From assembly GCA_901538445.1 (NCBI GenBank), contig LR594584.1:714655-778654 (forward strand): a DNA stretch of 64,000 nucleotides. Direction: 5' to 3'. The stretch's first letter is position 1. Each line of letters begins with the position of its first letter. The translations under genes were made by a program, and so were the position numbers. The notes beneath the pieces were generated by a model. The model was given only the letters and a program-made list of their open reading frames with translations. It did not search any database and was not told the DNA's origin. Shown in pieces: positions 44,969 to 53,641 of the stretch. The stretch comes from Gemmataceae bacterium. Lineage in GTDB: Bacteria > Planctomycetota > Planctomycetia > Gemmatales > Gemmataceae.

Positions 44969-47891
44969 CGCTCACGTCCAACCAGTTCGGGCCGGCGGCC
45001 ACGTCCACTTTGAGCGGCACGTCGAGCGTCATCGCACCGGCCATTTCCTCTCGCGCGAGCGCGGCGAGTTCGGCGACCTCGCCGGGCGGGGCTTCAAAGA
45101 CCAGTTCATCGTGGACTGTCAGAAGCATTTTGGACTGCAACTTTCGGGCCGCGAGGCGGTCGGACACCGCGAGCATGGCCTTCTTCATCAGGTCGGCCGC
45201 GGACCCCTGGATCTCCATGTTGATCGCCTCGCGCTCGGCGTTCCCGCGGCCGCGGTAGCTCGAGTTCGGGTTGATCGCGCCCGGGCTGAACGCCCGCTTC
45301 CGCCCGAGGATCGTGCCGACGACGCCCGACTTGTGGGCGTTCGCGAGCAGCCGCTGCTGGTAGTCGAGCACCTTCGGATACCGGGCGAAGTACGTGTCGA
45401 TGAACTCCTCGGCCTCCTTCCGCGGGATCGCGAGCCGCACCGACAGGCCGGTCGCGCTCATCCCGTACAGGACGCCGAAGTTCACCGTCTTCGCCACCCC
45501 GCGCTGGGCCTTCGTGACCCCGGCCTCGGGCACCTTGAAGATCTGCGCGGCCACCGCGGCGTGGACGTCGCGGTCCTCGGCGAACGCCGCCCGCAGCGTC
45601 TCGTCCCCGCTGAAGTGGGCCAGCAGCCGCAACTCGATCTGCGAGTAGTCGGCCGTCACCAGCGTCCACCCCTCGCGGGGGACGAACGCCTTGCGGAGTT
45701 GCGCCCCCTGCTCCGTGCGGGCCGGGATGTTCTGCAGGTTCGGGTCGCTCGAACTCAGTCTACCCGTCTCGGCCGCGGTCTGGTTGAAGGACGTGTGAAC
45801 TCGGTGCGTGTCCGGGTTCACGATCGCCGGCAGCACGTCCACGTAGGTGTTCTTGAGCTTCGTCACCTGCCGGTACGCGACCAGCCGCCGCGGCAACTCG
45901 TGGCCCAGCGCGGCGAGTCGCTCCAGCGACTCCTGGTCCGTGCTCGGCTCGTTCTTGATCCCCGTGCGCTTCTGGACCGGGAACTTCTGCTCCTCGAACA
46001 GCACCTTCTGGAGTTCCTTGAGCGACGCGATGTTGAACTCGCGGCCCGCGAGCGCGTAAACCTCCTTCTCGATGCCGGAGACCTCCGCCGCCATCTCGAC
46101 GCCGAGCTTCTGCAGGAACGGCACGTCGACGCGGATGCCGGTGCGCTCCATGTCGGCGAGCACGCCGACGAGCGGCAGTTCCAGTTGCTCGTACAGGTCG
46201 CGGAACCCGGCGCTTACAAGTTCCGGCTCCAGGCGGGCCGCGAGCTGGAAGGCGGTGTCGGCATCCTCGCACGCGTACTTGCCCACGGTGGCCGCGGGCA
46301 CCTTGTCCATCGTGGTCTGCTTCTTGCCCTTGCCAATCAGCTCACTGATCTTGATATTCTGGTGGCCCAAATAGTCACGGGTCAGATCATCGAGCCCGTG
46401 CGCCCGTGCTCCTGGGTGCAGCAGGTAGTGCGCGATCATCGAGTCGCCCGCAACGCCCCGCAGGTCCACGCCGCTCGCCGCGAGCGCGATCTGGTCGAAC
46501 TTGATGTTGTGGTTCCGCTTCTCGACGGCGGCGTCCTCGAAGATCGGCATCAGGGCGGCGAGCGTGTTGGCCGGGTCGAGTTGCGCGTCGCCGGCCGGCG
46601 CACGGACGGGGAGGTAGTGCGCCTTCCCCTTCTCCCAGCAGAAGGCGTAGCCGACGATCTCCGAGCGCAGCGGGTCGAGCCCGGTCGTTTCGAGGTCGAA
46701 GACGATCGCCTTCTGCGCCTTCAACTCCGCGAGGAACGCCGCAAGCTGCTCCGGCGTATCGACGAGCCGATACCCCGAGAAGTCCCAGTTGTCGGCGGGC
46801 TGCGGCGGTTCCGCCGGGGCCGCGGGCGCGGCACCGGGCGCGGGCGCTTCGCCCATCAGAGTGTCGAACAGACTCGGCCCGGTCGGCGCGGCGGCCGCCT
46901 TCTTGCCGCGGGGGGCACGGGCCGGCTTCGCCGGGGCCGCTTTCCTCTCGCTCGCGGGCGCGAGGCCGGCGATCTCCAGCGCCGCCGCGTTCCTCGCCGC
47001 GCCGCTCGCGGTGAGCGTCTTGCGGACGCGCTCGGCGAAGCTGCGGAAGCCGAACTCGTGGAACAGCTCCAGCAGCCGCGGGCCGTCCCAGTCGCGCCGC
47101 TTCCACCCGTCCCAGTCGAACGCGACCGGCACGTTCGGGTCGAGCCGCACCAACCGCCGACTGGTGGCCAGCTTCCCGTTCGCGATGGCGTCCTTGAGCG
47201 CCTGTTTCACCTTCGGCCCGCCGCTGACCTTGTCGGGGGTGGCGATGATCGCGTCGAGCGAGCCGAGTTCCTGGATCCACTTCGCGGCGGTCTTCGGGCC
47301 GACGCCGGGCACCCCGGGGATGTTGTCCACCGAGTCGCCGACGAGCGCCTGGAAGTCCACGACCTGGTCCGGCCGCACGCCCCAGTCGGCGAGGACGCCG
47401 GCGGCGTCGAGCACCTCGTAGTCCTTGCGGAGGTTGAGCATCTTCACCTTGTCGGTGACGAGCTGGCGGCAGTCCTTGTCGGACGTGCAGAGGAACACGT
47501 CGAGCCCGCGGGCCGCGGCCGCCGCCGAGACGGTCGCCATCAGGTCGTCGGCCTCGTACCCCGGTGCGATGAGGAACGGGACGCCCATCGCCTCCATCAC
47601 CTGTTGAATCATCGGCTCCTGGGCGAGCAGGTCCGGGGGCGGCGGGTCGCGGTGCGCCTTGTAGTTCGCGTCGAGGGCCTCGCGGAACGTGGGCTCCTTG
47701 TGGTCGAGCGCCGCGATCAGGTACGCGGCCCCGCGGTCGTACAGGTTCATGAGCGCCCGGGTGACGCCGAACACGGCGTTCGTGGGCCGGCCGTCGGGGG
47801 CACTCATCTGCCCGACGCCGTAGAACATCTGGAAGATCATCCCGTGAGCGTCAAGCAGGTACAGACTGCCCGCGGGGGCCTGGTCCGACAT
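44961..47891 (-). CDS. polA: DNA polymerase I with active proofreading domain
   Basis: This protein of 976 residues starts at the ATG 47889-47891. Residues about 5-300 are the 5'-3' exonuclease (YLLDAHGMIFQMFYGVG, FLCTSDKDCRQLV, VGDSVDNIPGVPGVGPKTA). An Ala/Pro-rich linker of about 60 residues follows. The 3'-5' exonuclease keeps its metal ligands: VFDLETTGLDP (D and E), NHNIKFDQ and YACEDADTAFQL. The polymerase has motif A DYSQIELRLLAHFSGDE, motif B RGVAKTVNFGVLYGMS and motif C LTVHDELVFE. In many bacteria the proofreading residues are lost; here they are present. It fills gaps in replication and repair. Confidence 0.97.
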   Translation of the reverse strand: MSDQAPAGSLYLLDAHGMIFQMFYGVGQMSAPDGRPTNAVFGVTRALMNLYDRGAAYLIAALDHKEPTFREALDANYKAHRDPPPPDLLAQEPMIQQVMEAMGVPFLIAPGYEADDLMATVSAAAAARGLDVFLCTSDKDCRQLVTDKVKMLNLRKDYEVLDAAGVLADWGVRPDQVVDFQALVGDSVDNIPGVPGVGPKTAAKWIQELGSLDAIIATPDKVSGGPKVKQALKDAIANGKLATSRRLVRLDPNVPVAFDWDGWKRRDWDGPRLLELFHEFGFRSFAERVRKTLTASGAARNAAALEIAGLAPASERKAAPAKPARAPRGKKAAAAPTGPSLFDTLMGEAPAPGAAPAAPAEPPQPADNWDFSGYRLVDTPEQLAAFLAELKAQKAIVFDLETTGLDPLRSEIVGYAFCWEKGKAHYLPVRAPAGDAQLDPANTLAALMPIFEDAAVEKRNHNIKFDQIALAASGVDLRGVAGDSMIAHYLLHPGARAHGLDDLTRDYLGHQNIKISELIGKGKKQTTMDKVPAATVGKYACEDADTAFQLAARLEPELVSAGFRDLYEQLELPLVGVLADMERTGIRVDVPFLQKLGVEMAAEVSGIEKEVYALAGREFNIASLKELQKVLFEEQKFPVQKRTGIKNEPSTDQESLERLAALGHELPRRLVAYRQVTKLKNTYVDVLPAIVNPDTHRVHTSFNQTAAETGRLSSSDPNLQNIPARTEQGAQLRKAFVPREGWTLVTADYSQIELRLLAHFSGDETLRAAFAEDRDVHAAVAAQIFKVPEAGVTKAQRGVAKTVNFGVLYGMSATGLSVRLAIPRKEAEEFIDTYFARYPKVLDYQQRLLANAHKSGVVGTILGRKRAFSPGAINPNSSYRGRGNAEREAINMEIQGSAADLMKKAMLAVSDRLAARKLQSKMLLTVHDELVFEAPPGEVAELAALAREEMAGAMTLDVPLKVDVAAGPNWLDVSDV

Positions 47892-48351
47892 TCGTGGGGA
47901 ACCTTGTTGTTCGTAAGCGGCGAGCGCTGGGTGAGAGCAACGGAGACCGGTGCGAGGCGACGGGGCGTCGCCGGATCGTTCGGACGACCTGATTCCGGGG
48001 AACGGTGACTGACAAAAGGATATGGGCGGGTGCGGTCGGGTGTCAAGGTCGGATCACACCCGCCCCCACGCCTCGGCCCCTGATCCCACCGGGGCTGCGG
48101 GGCCACCGGCCCGCCCGTTGTGGCCCACGATCGTTCCGCTGATACGTTCGTGGCTGGTTCGGACTGGGCTTTCGTGCGGAATTGTGCCGCCCACGAGTTC
48201 GGTGTGAAGTTTTTGTTTCTGACACTTGCTCCGCTTCAAATCGGGGGGTAGAACACGGTTGCATTGAGAACCCGATCGGCGGTCCGACTGACCCGTCAGC
48301 GGTTTCGCCCGCCATCATTCCCTCAACCAATCCGCTCGGAAGGGGACGCAC
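47892..48351. other. 460-base gap between polA and a small membrane gene
   Basis: No supported gene is present. It must hold the leftward polA promoter and the rightward promoter for the 35-residue protein. An AT-richer patch (TTTTTGTTTCTGACACTTGC) lies near 48209. Short frames here look random. Confidence 0.4.
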
Positions 48352-48459
48352 ATGGAATTCCTTGGACAAACGTGGGTCATGGTCGGCATGGCCGTGGCGC
48401 TGCTCGCCCTCATCGGCCTGATGATCTTCCTGCGCATGAAGCCCAAGGACGAGGATTGA
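48352..48459 (+). CDS. 35-residue single-pass membrane protein
   Basis: The frame ATG 48352-48354 to TGA 48457-48459 encodes MEFLGQTWVMVGMAVALLAL then IGLMIFLRMKPKDED. It has one clear transmembrane helix (about residues 7-27), a positive-inside cluster RMKPK and an acidic tail. GGAAGGGG lies 7 bases before the ATG, one of the best ribosome sites in the window. Codon choice is GC-ending as in neighbours. Such tiny helices often belong to complexes; no partner is evident. A 7-bp hairpin (48486-48507) follows. Confidence 0.75.
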   Translation: MEFLGQTWVMVGMAVALLALIGLMIFLRMKPKDED

Positions 48460-48593
48460 TCGGCGGCGCGTGCCGGGGTGAGATCGGGTGCCCCACGTGC
48501 GGCACCCGCCGGCCCGGTCTGTCGTGGTTGAAGTGTTTCCGGCGGTCCGACACATGAGACGGCGCGACTCGCGGAGCGGGTCGCAACCACTTC

Positions 48594-49733
48594 CTAGCGC
48601 GGCCGCGGCTTCTGCCCGTACTCGCCGACGGTCACCGACACCGACTGCGACTTCCGGTCCCGCCACACCACCAGTTGCACCTTCTGCCCCGGCGGCAGCG
48701 CCGAGATCAGGTTGATGAGGTGGTTCTCGTCCCGCAGCCCGATGTCTTCCAGCTTCAGGATCACGTCCCCCTGGCGCAGCCCCCCGGCCGCCGCCGGCGT
48801 CCCGGGGTGGACGATCTCGACCAGCGCCCCGCTCACCCGGCTCAACCCGAGCCGCAGCGCCTCGGCCGGGTCCAGCACGCTCGCCAGTTGCACCCCGAGG
48901 TAGCCGCGGGTCACCGTCCCCTTCTCGATCAACTGCCCCGCGACCCGCTTCACCAGGTTCGCCGGGATGCTGAACGACACCCCGCTGTTGTCGCCGCTCT
49001 TCGACGCGATCGCGGTGTTGATCCCGACCACGCGGCCGTCGAGGTCCACGAGCGGGCCGCCGCTCGACCCCGGGTTGATCGCCGCGTCGGTCTGCAGGAA
49101 CTCCTTGATGCGGATGGTCGAGCCCAGGTTGATCTGCCCGCGGTCGCTCGCCGAGATGATCCCGTGCGTGACCGTCTGGTTCAGCCCGAACGGGCTCCCG
49201 AACGCGAGCACCCACTGCCCGCGGTGGACGCGGTCGCTGTCGGCCAGCTCGATCGTCGGCAGCGTGTCGTCGTCGAGGTGCAGCAGCGTGATGTCGGACT
49301 CGGCGTCGGCCCAGATCTTCGACGGCTGAACGATCCGCCCGTCGGACAGCGTCACGTACACCTTCGCGGGCTCGGCCGCCCCGACGACGTGGTTGTTCGT
49401 GATCGCCACGACCCCGCGGAGCCCGGGGAACTTCACCATCACGCCGGAGCCCGATTCCTCGACCGGCTTCCCCTTCGCCGTGGGGTCCGATTGCGGGGGC
49501 TTCACGGCATCGACCGCGACCACGGCGGGGCTCACCTTGCGGATGGTGGCCTGGAACCGGTCGGACAGTGCCGCGGGTTGCGGGTCGAACTCGGCGGACA
49601 CCTGGGCGGGGACGGGCGGGAGCGGGGGGCGGGCCGTGGCGCTCCCCGGCGACCGGAACACCGCGTCGGCGACCACGCCGCCCGCGAACGAGCCGCAACC
49701 GCACACCGCCAGGAACGCGAGCTTCGACTTCAT
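48594..49733 (-). CDS. HtrA/DegP-like serine protease with one PDZ domain
   Basis: This protein of 379 residues starts at ATG 49731-49733; the first 30 residues (LAFLAVCGCGSFAGGVVADA) are a membrane anchor or signal. The trypsin-like domain has the full triad: His115 in ITNNHVV, Asp147 in ESDITLL and Ser224 in AINPGSSGGPLVD. The PDZ domain (about 285-375) has RGYLGVQLASVLD, GTPAAAGGLRQGDVILKLED and VQLVVWRDRKSQSVSV. It degrades or refolds misfolded envelope proteins. An upstream ATG at 49820 adds a non-signal stretch and is rejected. Confidence 0.95.
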   Translation of the reverse strand: MKSKLAFLAVCGCGSFAGGVVADAVFRSPGSATARPPLPPVPAQVSAEFDPQPAALSDRFQATIRKVSPAVVAVDAVKPPQSDPTAKGKPVEESGSGVMVKFPGLRGVVAITNNHVVGAAEPAKVYVTLSDGRIVQPSKIWADAESDITLLHLDDDTLPTIELADSDRVHRGQWVLAFGSPFGLNQTVTHGIISASDRGQINLGSTIRIKEFLQTDAAINPGSSGGPLVDLDGRVVGINTAIASKSGDNSGVSFSIPANLVKRVAGQLIEKGTVTRGYLGVQLASVLDPAEALRLGLSRVSGALVEIVHPGTPAAAGGLRQGDVILKLEDIGLRDENHLINLISALPPGQKVQLVVWRDRKSQSVSVTVGEYGQKPRPR

Positions 49734-49919
49734 GGTCCCACCCGTCGGGTCTTGGGGGTCGCACAGGTCCGGGGGCGCTCGCGGCGGGGCCGCACCATCG
49801 TCTGGCGCGGAATCGCTCAAGTGCCCCCCGACACTCTACGCCGGCACCGGGGCCGACCGTGAGCCGGGTCGCGTTCGTTGACGGGATTTTGTGGGTCGCG
49901 CGACGTGAAGAAAAGAATA

Positions 49920-49949
49920 AAGCCCGCAGCCTGTGCGGGCCGCGGGCTT
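49920..49949 (-). terminator. Rho-independent terminator of the DksA-like gene
   Basis: AAGCCCGC and GCGGGCTT pair at the base of a stem; on the minus strand the stem is followed by TTTATTCTTTTC. It lies 37 bases after the DksA-like stop codon. Confidence 0.75.
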
Positions 49950-49985
49950 CGCGTGATCGGCACGACCCGTGCGGGCCGCGCGGCG

Positions 49986-50453
49986 TCACTTGCTCATGTC
50001 GATCTCGAGATCGGAGATGCGCACGTCGCGCTCCTCCATCGGGTTGCCGCCGTCGGACAGTCGGCCCCAGTCCTCGGCGGAGCGGCCGTACAGCCAGCCG
50101 CCCTCGGCCTCCATCTCGCGCTGGCACTTCACGCACAGCGTGCTGTACGGGAGGGCGTTGAGCCGGGCGACCGGAATGGTGAGCGAGCACGCCTCGCACT
50201 TGCCGTACACGCCGGCCTTCAAGCGTCGCAGTGCCCGCTCGATCTGGGCGAGTTCCTTCGACTCCAGTTCCGCCAGCGTCGAGGCGATCTCCTCGCCGCT
50301 CGCGTCGAAGGCCGCGTCGGCCGCGTCGCCGGACGCCGACGAGTGCTTGACGTGGGCGAGGTCTTCGAGTTCCATGCCCAGCCGCTTCCGGAGTTCGGTG
50401 CGGCGGGTGATCAGGGTCTTATGTAGTCGGAGCAGCGCATCTTGCCGTGCCAT
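49986..50453 (-). CDS. DksA/TraR-type C4 zinc-finger protein
   Basis: This protein of 155 residues has an N-terminal coiled coil (RLHKTLITRRTELRKRLGME, TLAELESKELAQIERALRRL) and a C4 zinc finger (YGKCEACSLTIPVARLNALP ending in YSTLCVKCQREME). That is the DksA/TraR layout: the coiled coil enters the secondary channel of RNA polymerase. The acidic tip expected between the coiled-coil helices is ASGDAADAAFDASGEE, with several aspartates. The C-terminal 40 residues are acidic. It may modulate transcription in stress or starvation. Confidence 0.9.
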   Translation of the reverse strand: MARQDALLRLHKTLITRRTELRKRLGMELEDLAHVKHSSASGDAADAAFDASGEEIASTLAELESKELAQIERALRRLKAGVYGKCEACSLTIPVARLNALPYSTLCVKCQREMEAEGGWLYGRSAEDWGRLSDGGNPMEERDVRISDLEIDMSK

Positions 50454-51075
50454 GATCCATCACCTCCCCGGTAGTCAGCTTCCGGTCGGTCCGCGGGAGC
50501 CTGAGTGGGTGTCGTTGTGTCGCAGATTGGACCGAGGGTCTGAGGGGTGAATTCGCTCCTCATCAGTTCTATTTCCCCCGGAATACTATAGGCGGCAACT
50601 CTTGCCTTTTCAAAAATTCGTCACAAATCCGTGACCGAATCTCTGAGTTTGGGATCGGAAAGGACAGGTTCTGCGGTTCCTGCCACACTCCGAGCCAACT
50701 CCTATCAGGCCATTCGATGGCGATCAACCGCTTTAAGATTCAGGAATTCCGGCCAGCTCAGCGGTGGTGTTTCCGAACCAACCTCGTCTCTCGCGACGTC
50801 GTATTCCTGTCGGAGAGGTGCCCATGCGAATCGGGTGCCGAAGAGGAGATCCTGGACAGTTGGTGTGAAGTGAACTGCACACTGTTTGGGCACGCGTTTC
50901 AATCGCGTGCCGGATTTGAGGTAAAAAGTGAAGAATTCGGGTCATCGCGAGAGAGGTCGCGAGCCATGTGATCGAAGACAGAGCATCTGTAAATCGCGCG
51001 TTGGTCTGTTTCTCAACACCTGGTGTTTTGAAACAGACCAACAACGCAACCGCGTGGAAGGTAAACTCGTCGCGA
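50454..51075. other. 622-base gap, relatively AT-rich, no gene supported
   Basis: Base composition is visibly less GC-rich than around it (for example 50570-50680 and 50880-51000). Frames of 65-84 codons exist on both strands but have no ribosome site, unusual composition and no recognisable motif. The 41-base palindrome at 51001 lies near the right end. Confidence 0.45.
51001..51041. repeat. 41-base near-perfect palindrome
   Basis: TTGGTCTGTTTC at 51001-51012 pairs with 51030-51041, and the inner AACACC pairs with GGTGTT; 18 of 20 pairs match around a single central base. It lies 34 bases beyond the DUF1559 stop, so it may terminate that transcript. Confidence 0.75.
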
Positions 51076-51969
51076 TCAGTCGGTGTTCGTGTTCGTCTCG
51101 CCGCCGTTGCGGCTCGCGATCGCGCTCTGGGTGCTGACGTCGATCGACACGCGGACCGACCGAACGCTCCCGTCGGCGAACACGAAGTTGCACACGCCCG
51201 TGTGCCAGCTCCCGAACTTGGCCGCGGGCGGGTCGTTCGCGGACCGTGCGATGGTCTGCGGCCCGAGGGTCCGGTGCGAGTGCTGCTTGTCGCCGTTGTA
51301 CGCCGGGCCGTCGAACGCCGGGGTCGGGTTCCCGAACGAGCCCGCCGGGACGTGCTTCTCACCGGCCATCACGGTCGTGCTGGTGCCGTCGGTGATGTCC
51401 GTCAACTTGATGCCGAGTTGGACCGGGGTCGAACCCGTGGCCGGGAACGGGTTGTAGAGCCGGAACACCCCGTTCTGCTCGGGGGTCTGGTTCCAGTAGT
51501 CGGTACTCACGTTCCCGTTGCACGCGGCGTAGTCGGCGACCGCGCCCGTCGTCGGTGTGGTGTTGTCGTCCATGGTCTCGTTCGCGGTCGCCGCGTCGGC
51601 GGCCGACCGGCGGCTGGCGCAGAAGTACGCCGCGACCTTCCCCTCACGGGCCGCGGCCGTTTGGCTCGGGTAGTTGTTCTTCAGGTTCCACTGGGTGTAC
51701 AGGGTCCCCTGCTCGATGTAGGGCATAATGTCCACGAGCCACGTCTGGTGGTAGTCGCGGCGGGAGTTCGGCAGGTTGCCGAGCGCGTCGTGGTGGGCGT
51801 GCAGCGCGACGCCGATCTGCTTCAAGTTGTTGGAGCACTTCATGCGGGCCGCCGCCTCGCGAACCTTCTGGACCGCGGGGAGCAGCAGGCCGATGAGGAT
51901 CGCGATGATGGCGATGACCACCAGCAGTTCAATGAGCGTGAACCCGGAGCGCGGACGGGCGCGGAGCAT
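51076..51969 (-). CDS. DUF1559 protein with type IV prepilin-like N-terminus
   Basis: This 297-residue protein starts [20 protein letters not shown], a prepilin methylation/cleavage motif (G-FTLIE), followed by a helix, then [20 protein letters not shown] and [13 protein letters not shown], the DUF1559 hallmarks. The C-terminal half ends [23 protein letters not shown]1559 proteins are greatly expanded in planctomycetes and are thought to be pseudopilins of a type II-like system; function is unproven. It is divergent from the lipoprotein gene at 52078. Confidence 0.94.
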   Translation of the reverse strand: MLRARPRSGFTLIELLVVIAIIAILIGLLLPAVQKVREAAARMKCSNNLKQIGVALHAHHDALGNLPNSRRDYHQTWLVDIMPYIEQGTLYTQWNLKNNYPSQTAAAREGKVAAYFCASRRSAADAATANETMDDNTTPTTGAVADYAACNGNVSTDYWNQTPEQNGVFRLYNPFPATGSTPVQLGIKLTDITDGTSTTVMAGEKHVPAGSFGNPTPAFDGPAYNGDKQHSHRTLGPQTIARSANDPPAAKFGSWHTGVCNFVFADGSVRSVRVSIDVSTQSAIASRNGGETNTNTD

Positions 51970-52015
51970 GGGCAGACCTCGTACACGACGTGTGGGGAGA
52001 CGAGGGACGATATTC

Positions 52016-52024
52016 TGTTATGAT
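52016..52024 (+). promoter_or_regulatory. Extended -10 promoter
   Basis: TGT TATGAT forms an extended -10 (TGn-TATGAT), 54 bases upstream of the lipoprotein ATG at 52078. No -35 is visible at the correct distance. Confidence 0.45.
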
Positions 52025-52077
52025 CGAACCGGCGTTCGCCGTTCCCGCATACATTACCCAACTTTCTGGGGGCGACA

Positions 52078-52536
52078 ATGCATTCTGGCACACGGACCGG
52101 GGCTTTGGGCCTCGCCTTCCTCGTTTTATCGGGCTGCGGCACGGGGGTGGCACCCGTGAGGGGGAAGCTCGTCTACCCGGACGGGTCGCCGGCCACCGAC
52201 CTGAAGAACGCCCAGGTCGTGTTCGAGGGCGTCGGGGCCGATGGCAAGGGGTACAGCGCCGCCGGGACGATCGACGAGACCGGGCACTTCGTGCTGACGA
52301 CTGAAAAGACCGGGGACGGGGCAGTCCTCGGGAAGAACAAGGTCCTCGTGTACCCGTACATCCCCGACCCGGAGCGGCCGCCCCCGAAGGTCCTCGACCC
52401 GAAGTTCGAGGCGTTCGCGACGTCCGGACTGGCGGCCGACGTGACCGCGGGCGGGCCGAACGATTTCACCTTCACCGTCGAGCGCGCGCGGGCGGAGCCG
52501 AAGAAGGCCGAGCCCAAACGGGCCGCCAACAAGTAG
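52078..52536 (+). CDS. Planctomycete lipoprotein with carboxypeptidase-regulatory-like domain
   Basis: This protein of 152 residues has a lipoprotein signal (ALGLAFLVLSGCGTG; Cys at residue 20). The mature sequence PVRGKLVYPDGSPATDLKNA and TIDETGHFVLTTEKTGDG follows the pattern of a beta-sandwich carboxypeptidase-regulatory-like domain. The C-terminus is Lys/Glu/Ala rich (AEPKKAEPKRAANK). Planctomycetes often pair such proteins with a DUF1559 gene, as here (51076, divergent). Confidence 0.88.
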   Translation: MHSGTRTGALGLAFLVLSGCGTGVAPVRGKLVYPDGSPATDLKNAQVVFEGVGADGKGYSAAGTIDETGHFVLTTEKTGDGAVLGKNKVLVYPYIPDPERPPPKVLDPKFEAFATSGLAADVTAGGPNDFTFTVERARAEPKKAEPKRAANK

Positions 52537-52559
52537 CTCCGACTCAGGGGGGGCCGGCG

Positions 52560-53048
52560 ATGGTCATCGTACTCATGGGCGTGTCCGGCTCGGGCAAGAG
52601 CACGGTCGGCAAGGTACTGGCGGAGAAGCTCGGGTGGCCGTTCGTCGAGGGCGACGACTACCACACCGCCGCGAACGTCGCGAAGATGCGGGCCGGGACC
52701 CCGCTCACCGACGCCGACCGCAAGCCGTGGCTCGCCGCCCTCCGCGACCGCATGGACGAGGCGCTCGCCCGCGGCGAGAGCGTCGTGCTGGCGTGCTCGG
52801 CGCTGAAGCACGCGTACCAGGACTACCTGGAGCGGCACGACCCGGCGCGCATCCACTACGTGTACCTGGAGGGCTCGGAGGAGGTGATCCGCGAGCGGCT
52901 CGAAGCCCGCAAAGGGCACTTCATGAACCCCGGCCTGCTCCACAGCCAGTTCGAGGCGCTGGAGCCCCCGACCGACGCCGTGCGGATCGACGTCCGCGAG
53001 ACCCCCGAAGCCGCCGCCGACGAGATCCGCCAGAAGCTCGGGGTCTGA
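52560..53048 (+). CDS. gntK: Gluconokinase
   Basis: This 162-residue kinase phosphorylates gluconate to 6-phosphogluconate. VIVLMGVSGSGKST is the P-loop, followed by FVEGDDYHTAANVAKMRAG, LTDADRKPWL, VLACSALKHAYQDYL and HFMNPGLLHSQFEALE, all typical of the GntK family. Length is normal. It is 23 bases from the upstream lipoprotein gene and is the last gene before the MarR module. Confidence 0.94.
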   Translation: MVIVLMGVSGSGKSTVGKVLAEKLGWPFVEGDDYHTAANVAKMRAGTPLTDADRKPWLAALRDRMDEALARGESVVLACSALKHAYQDYLERHDPARIHYVYLEGSEEVIRERLEARKGHFMNPGLLHSQFEALEPPTDAVRIDVRETPEAAADEIRQKLGV

Positions 53049-53114
53049 TCCGGAGTCCGAGGTGCTCGACCACGAAGTGCGCCCTGACACCATGCACCTT
53101 GACTCGCCGGATAT

Positions 53115-53129
53115 TTGCGTATACAAGTA
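53115..53129. promoter_or_regulatory. Candidate MarR operator 1
   Basis: TTGCGTATACAAGTA lies 21 bases before marR and matches 13 of 15 bases with the site at 53613. It overlaps a possible -10 (TATACA, 53120-53125), with TTGACT at 53099-53104 as -35 at a short 15-base spacing. Binding here would block marR transcription. Confidence 0.55.
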
Positions 53130-53150
53130 GATCACAGCGGGAGCGGGACG

Positions 53151-53594
53151 ATGGCCGAGCCGACGACGATCGAGACGATTGCGACGACCTGCATCGCCGG
53201 GCGGTTGAGGTTGCTCAACCGGGTCGTGACCAACTTGTACGACGACGCGTTGCGCCCGTTCGGGGTCAAGTTGAGCCAGGGGAACGTGCTCGCGGTCACC
53301 GCCAAGCTCGGAGTCGCCCGGCCCGCCGAGGTGTGCGCGATCCTCGAACTCGACACGTCCACCCTCAGCCGCACCGTCGAACGCATGGTCGCGAACGGGT
53401 GGCTTGAAATTCTGCCCGACGCCGACGGCCGCTCGCACCCGTTCCGGCTCACCGCCGAGGGCAAGCGGCTCATGGAGAAGGCGATTCCCGCCTGGGAGGC
53501 GGCCCAGACCGAGGCCAAGAAGCTCCTGGGAACCGACGGCCTGAGGTTGCTCGACGCCGCCATTCAGCGGGTCAAGTCGGCCCACAGCGAGTAA
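53151..53594 (+). CDS. MarR-family transcriptional regulator
   Basis: This protein of 147 residues is a winged helix-turn-helix repressor. The recognition region is RPAEVCAILELDTSTLSRTV followed by ERMVANGWLEIL and the wing DADGRSHPFRLTAEG. The start is ATG 53151 with GGGAG upstream. It precedes an iron-sulfur protein gene by 47 bases, and both are preceded by matching 15-base sites, which suggests it regulates itself and the neighbour. Confidence 0.92.
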   Translation: MAEPTTIETIATTCIAGRLRLLNRVVTNLYDDALRPFGVKLSQGNVLAVTAKLGVARPAEVCAILELDTSTLSRTVERMVANGWLEILPDADGRSHPFRLTAEGKRLMEKAIPAWEAAQTEAKKLLGTDGLRLLDAAIQRVKSAHSE

Positions 53595-53612
53595 CTTTTT
53601 TTGCGGTTTTAG

Positions 53613-53627
53613 TTGCATACACAAGTA
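53613..53627. promoter_or_regulatory. Candidate MarR operator 2
   Basis: TTGCATACACAAGTA lies 14 bases before the iron-sulfur gene start and repeats operator 1. It sits between the marR stop and the next ATG, so the second gene can have its own regulated promoter. Confidence 0.5.
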
Positions 53628-53641
53628 TCGAGGCTGCCGCC

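Noticed and set aside
47837-48239. Two short minus-strand frames upstream of polA
   Set aside because: No ribosome site or domain, and one overlaps the polA start.
50631-50973. Short frames on both strands (65-84 codons) in the AT-rich gap
   Set aside because: No ribosome site, no recognised motif, and equal quality on both strands.
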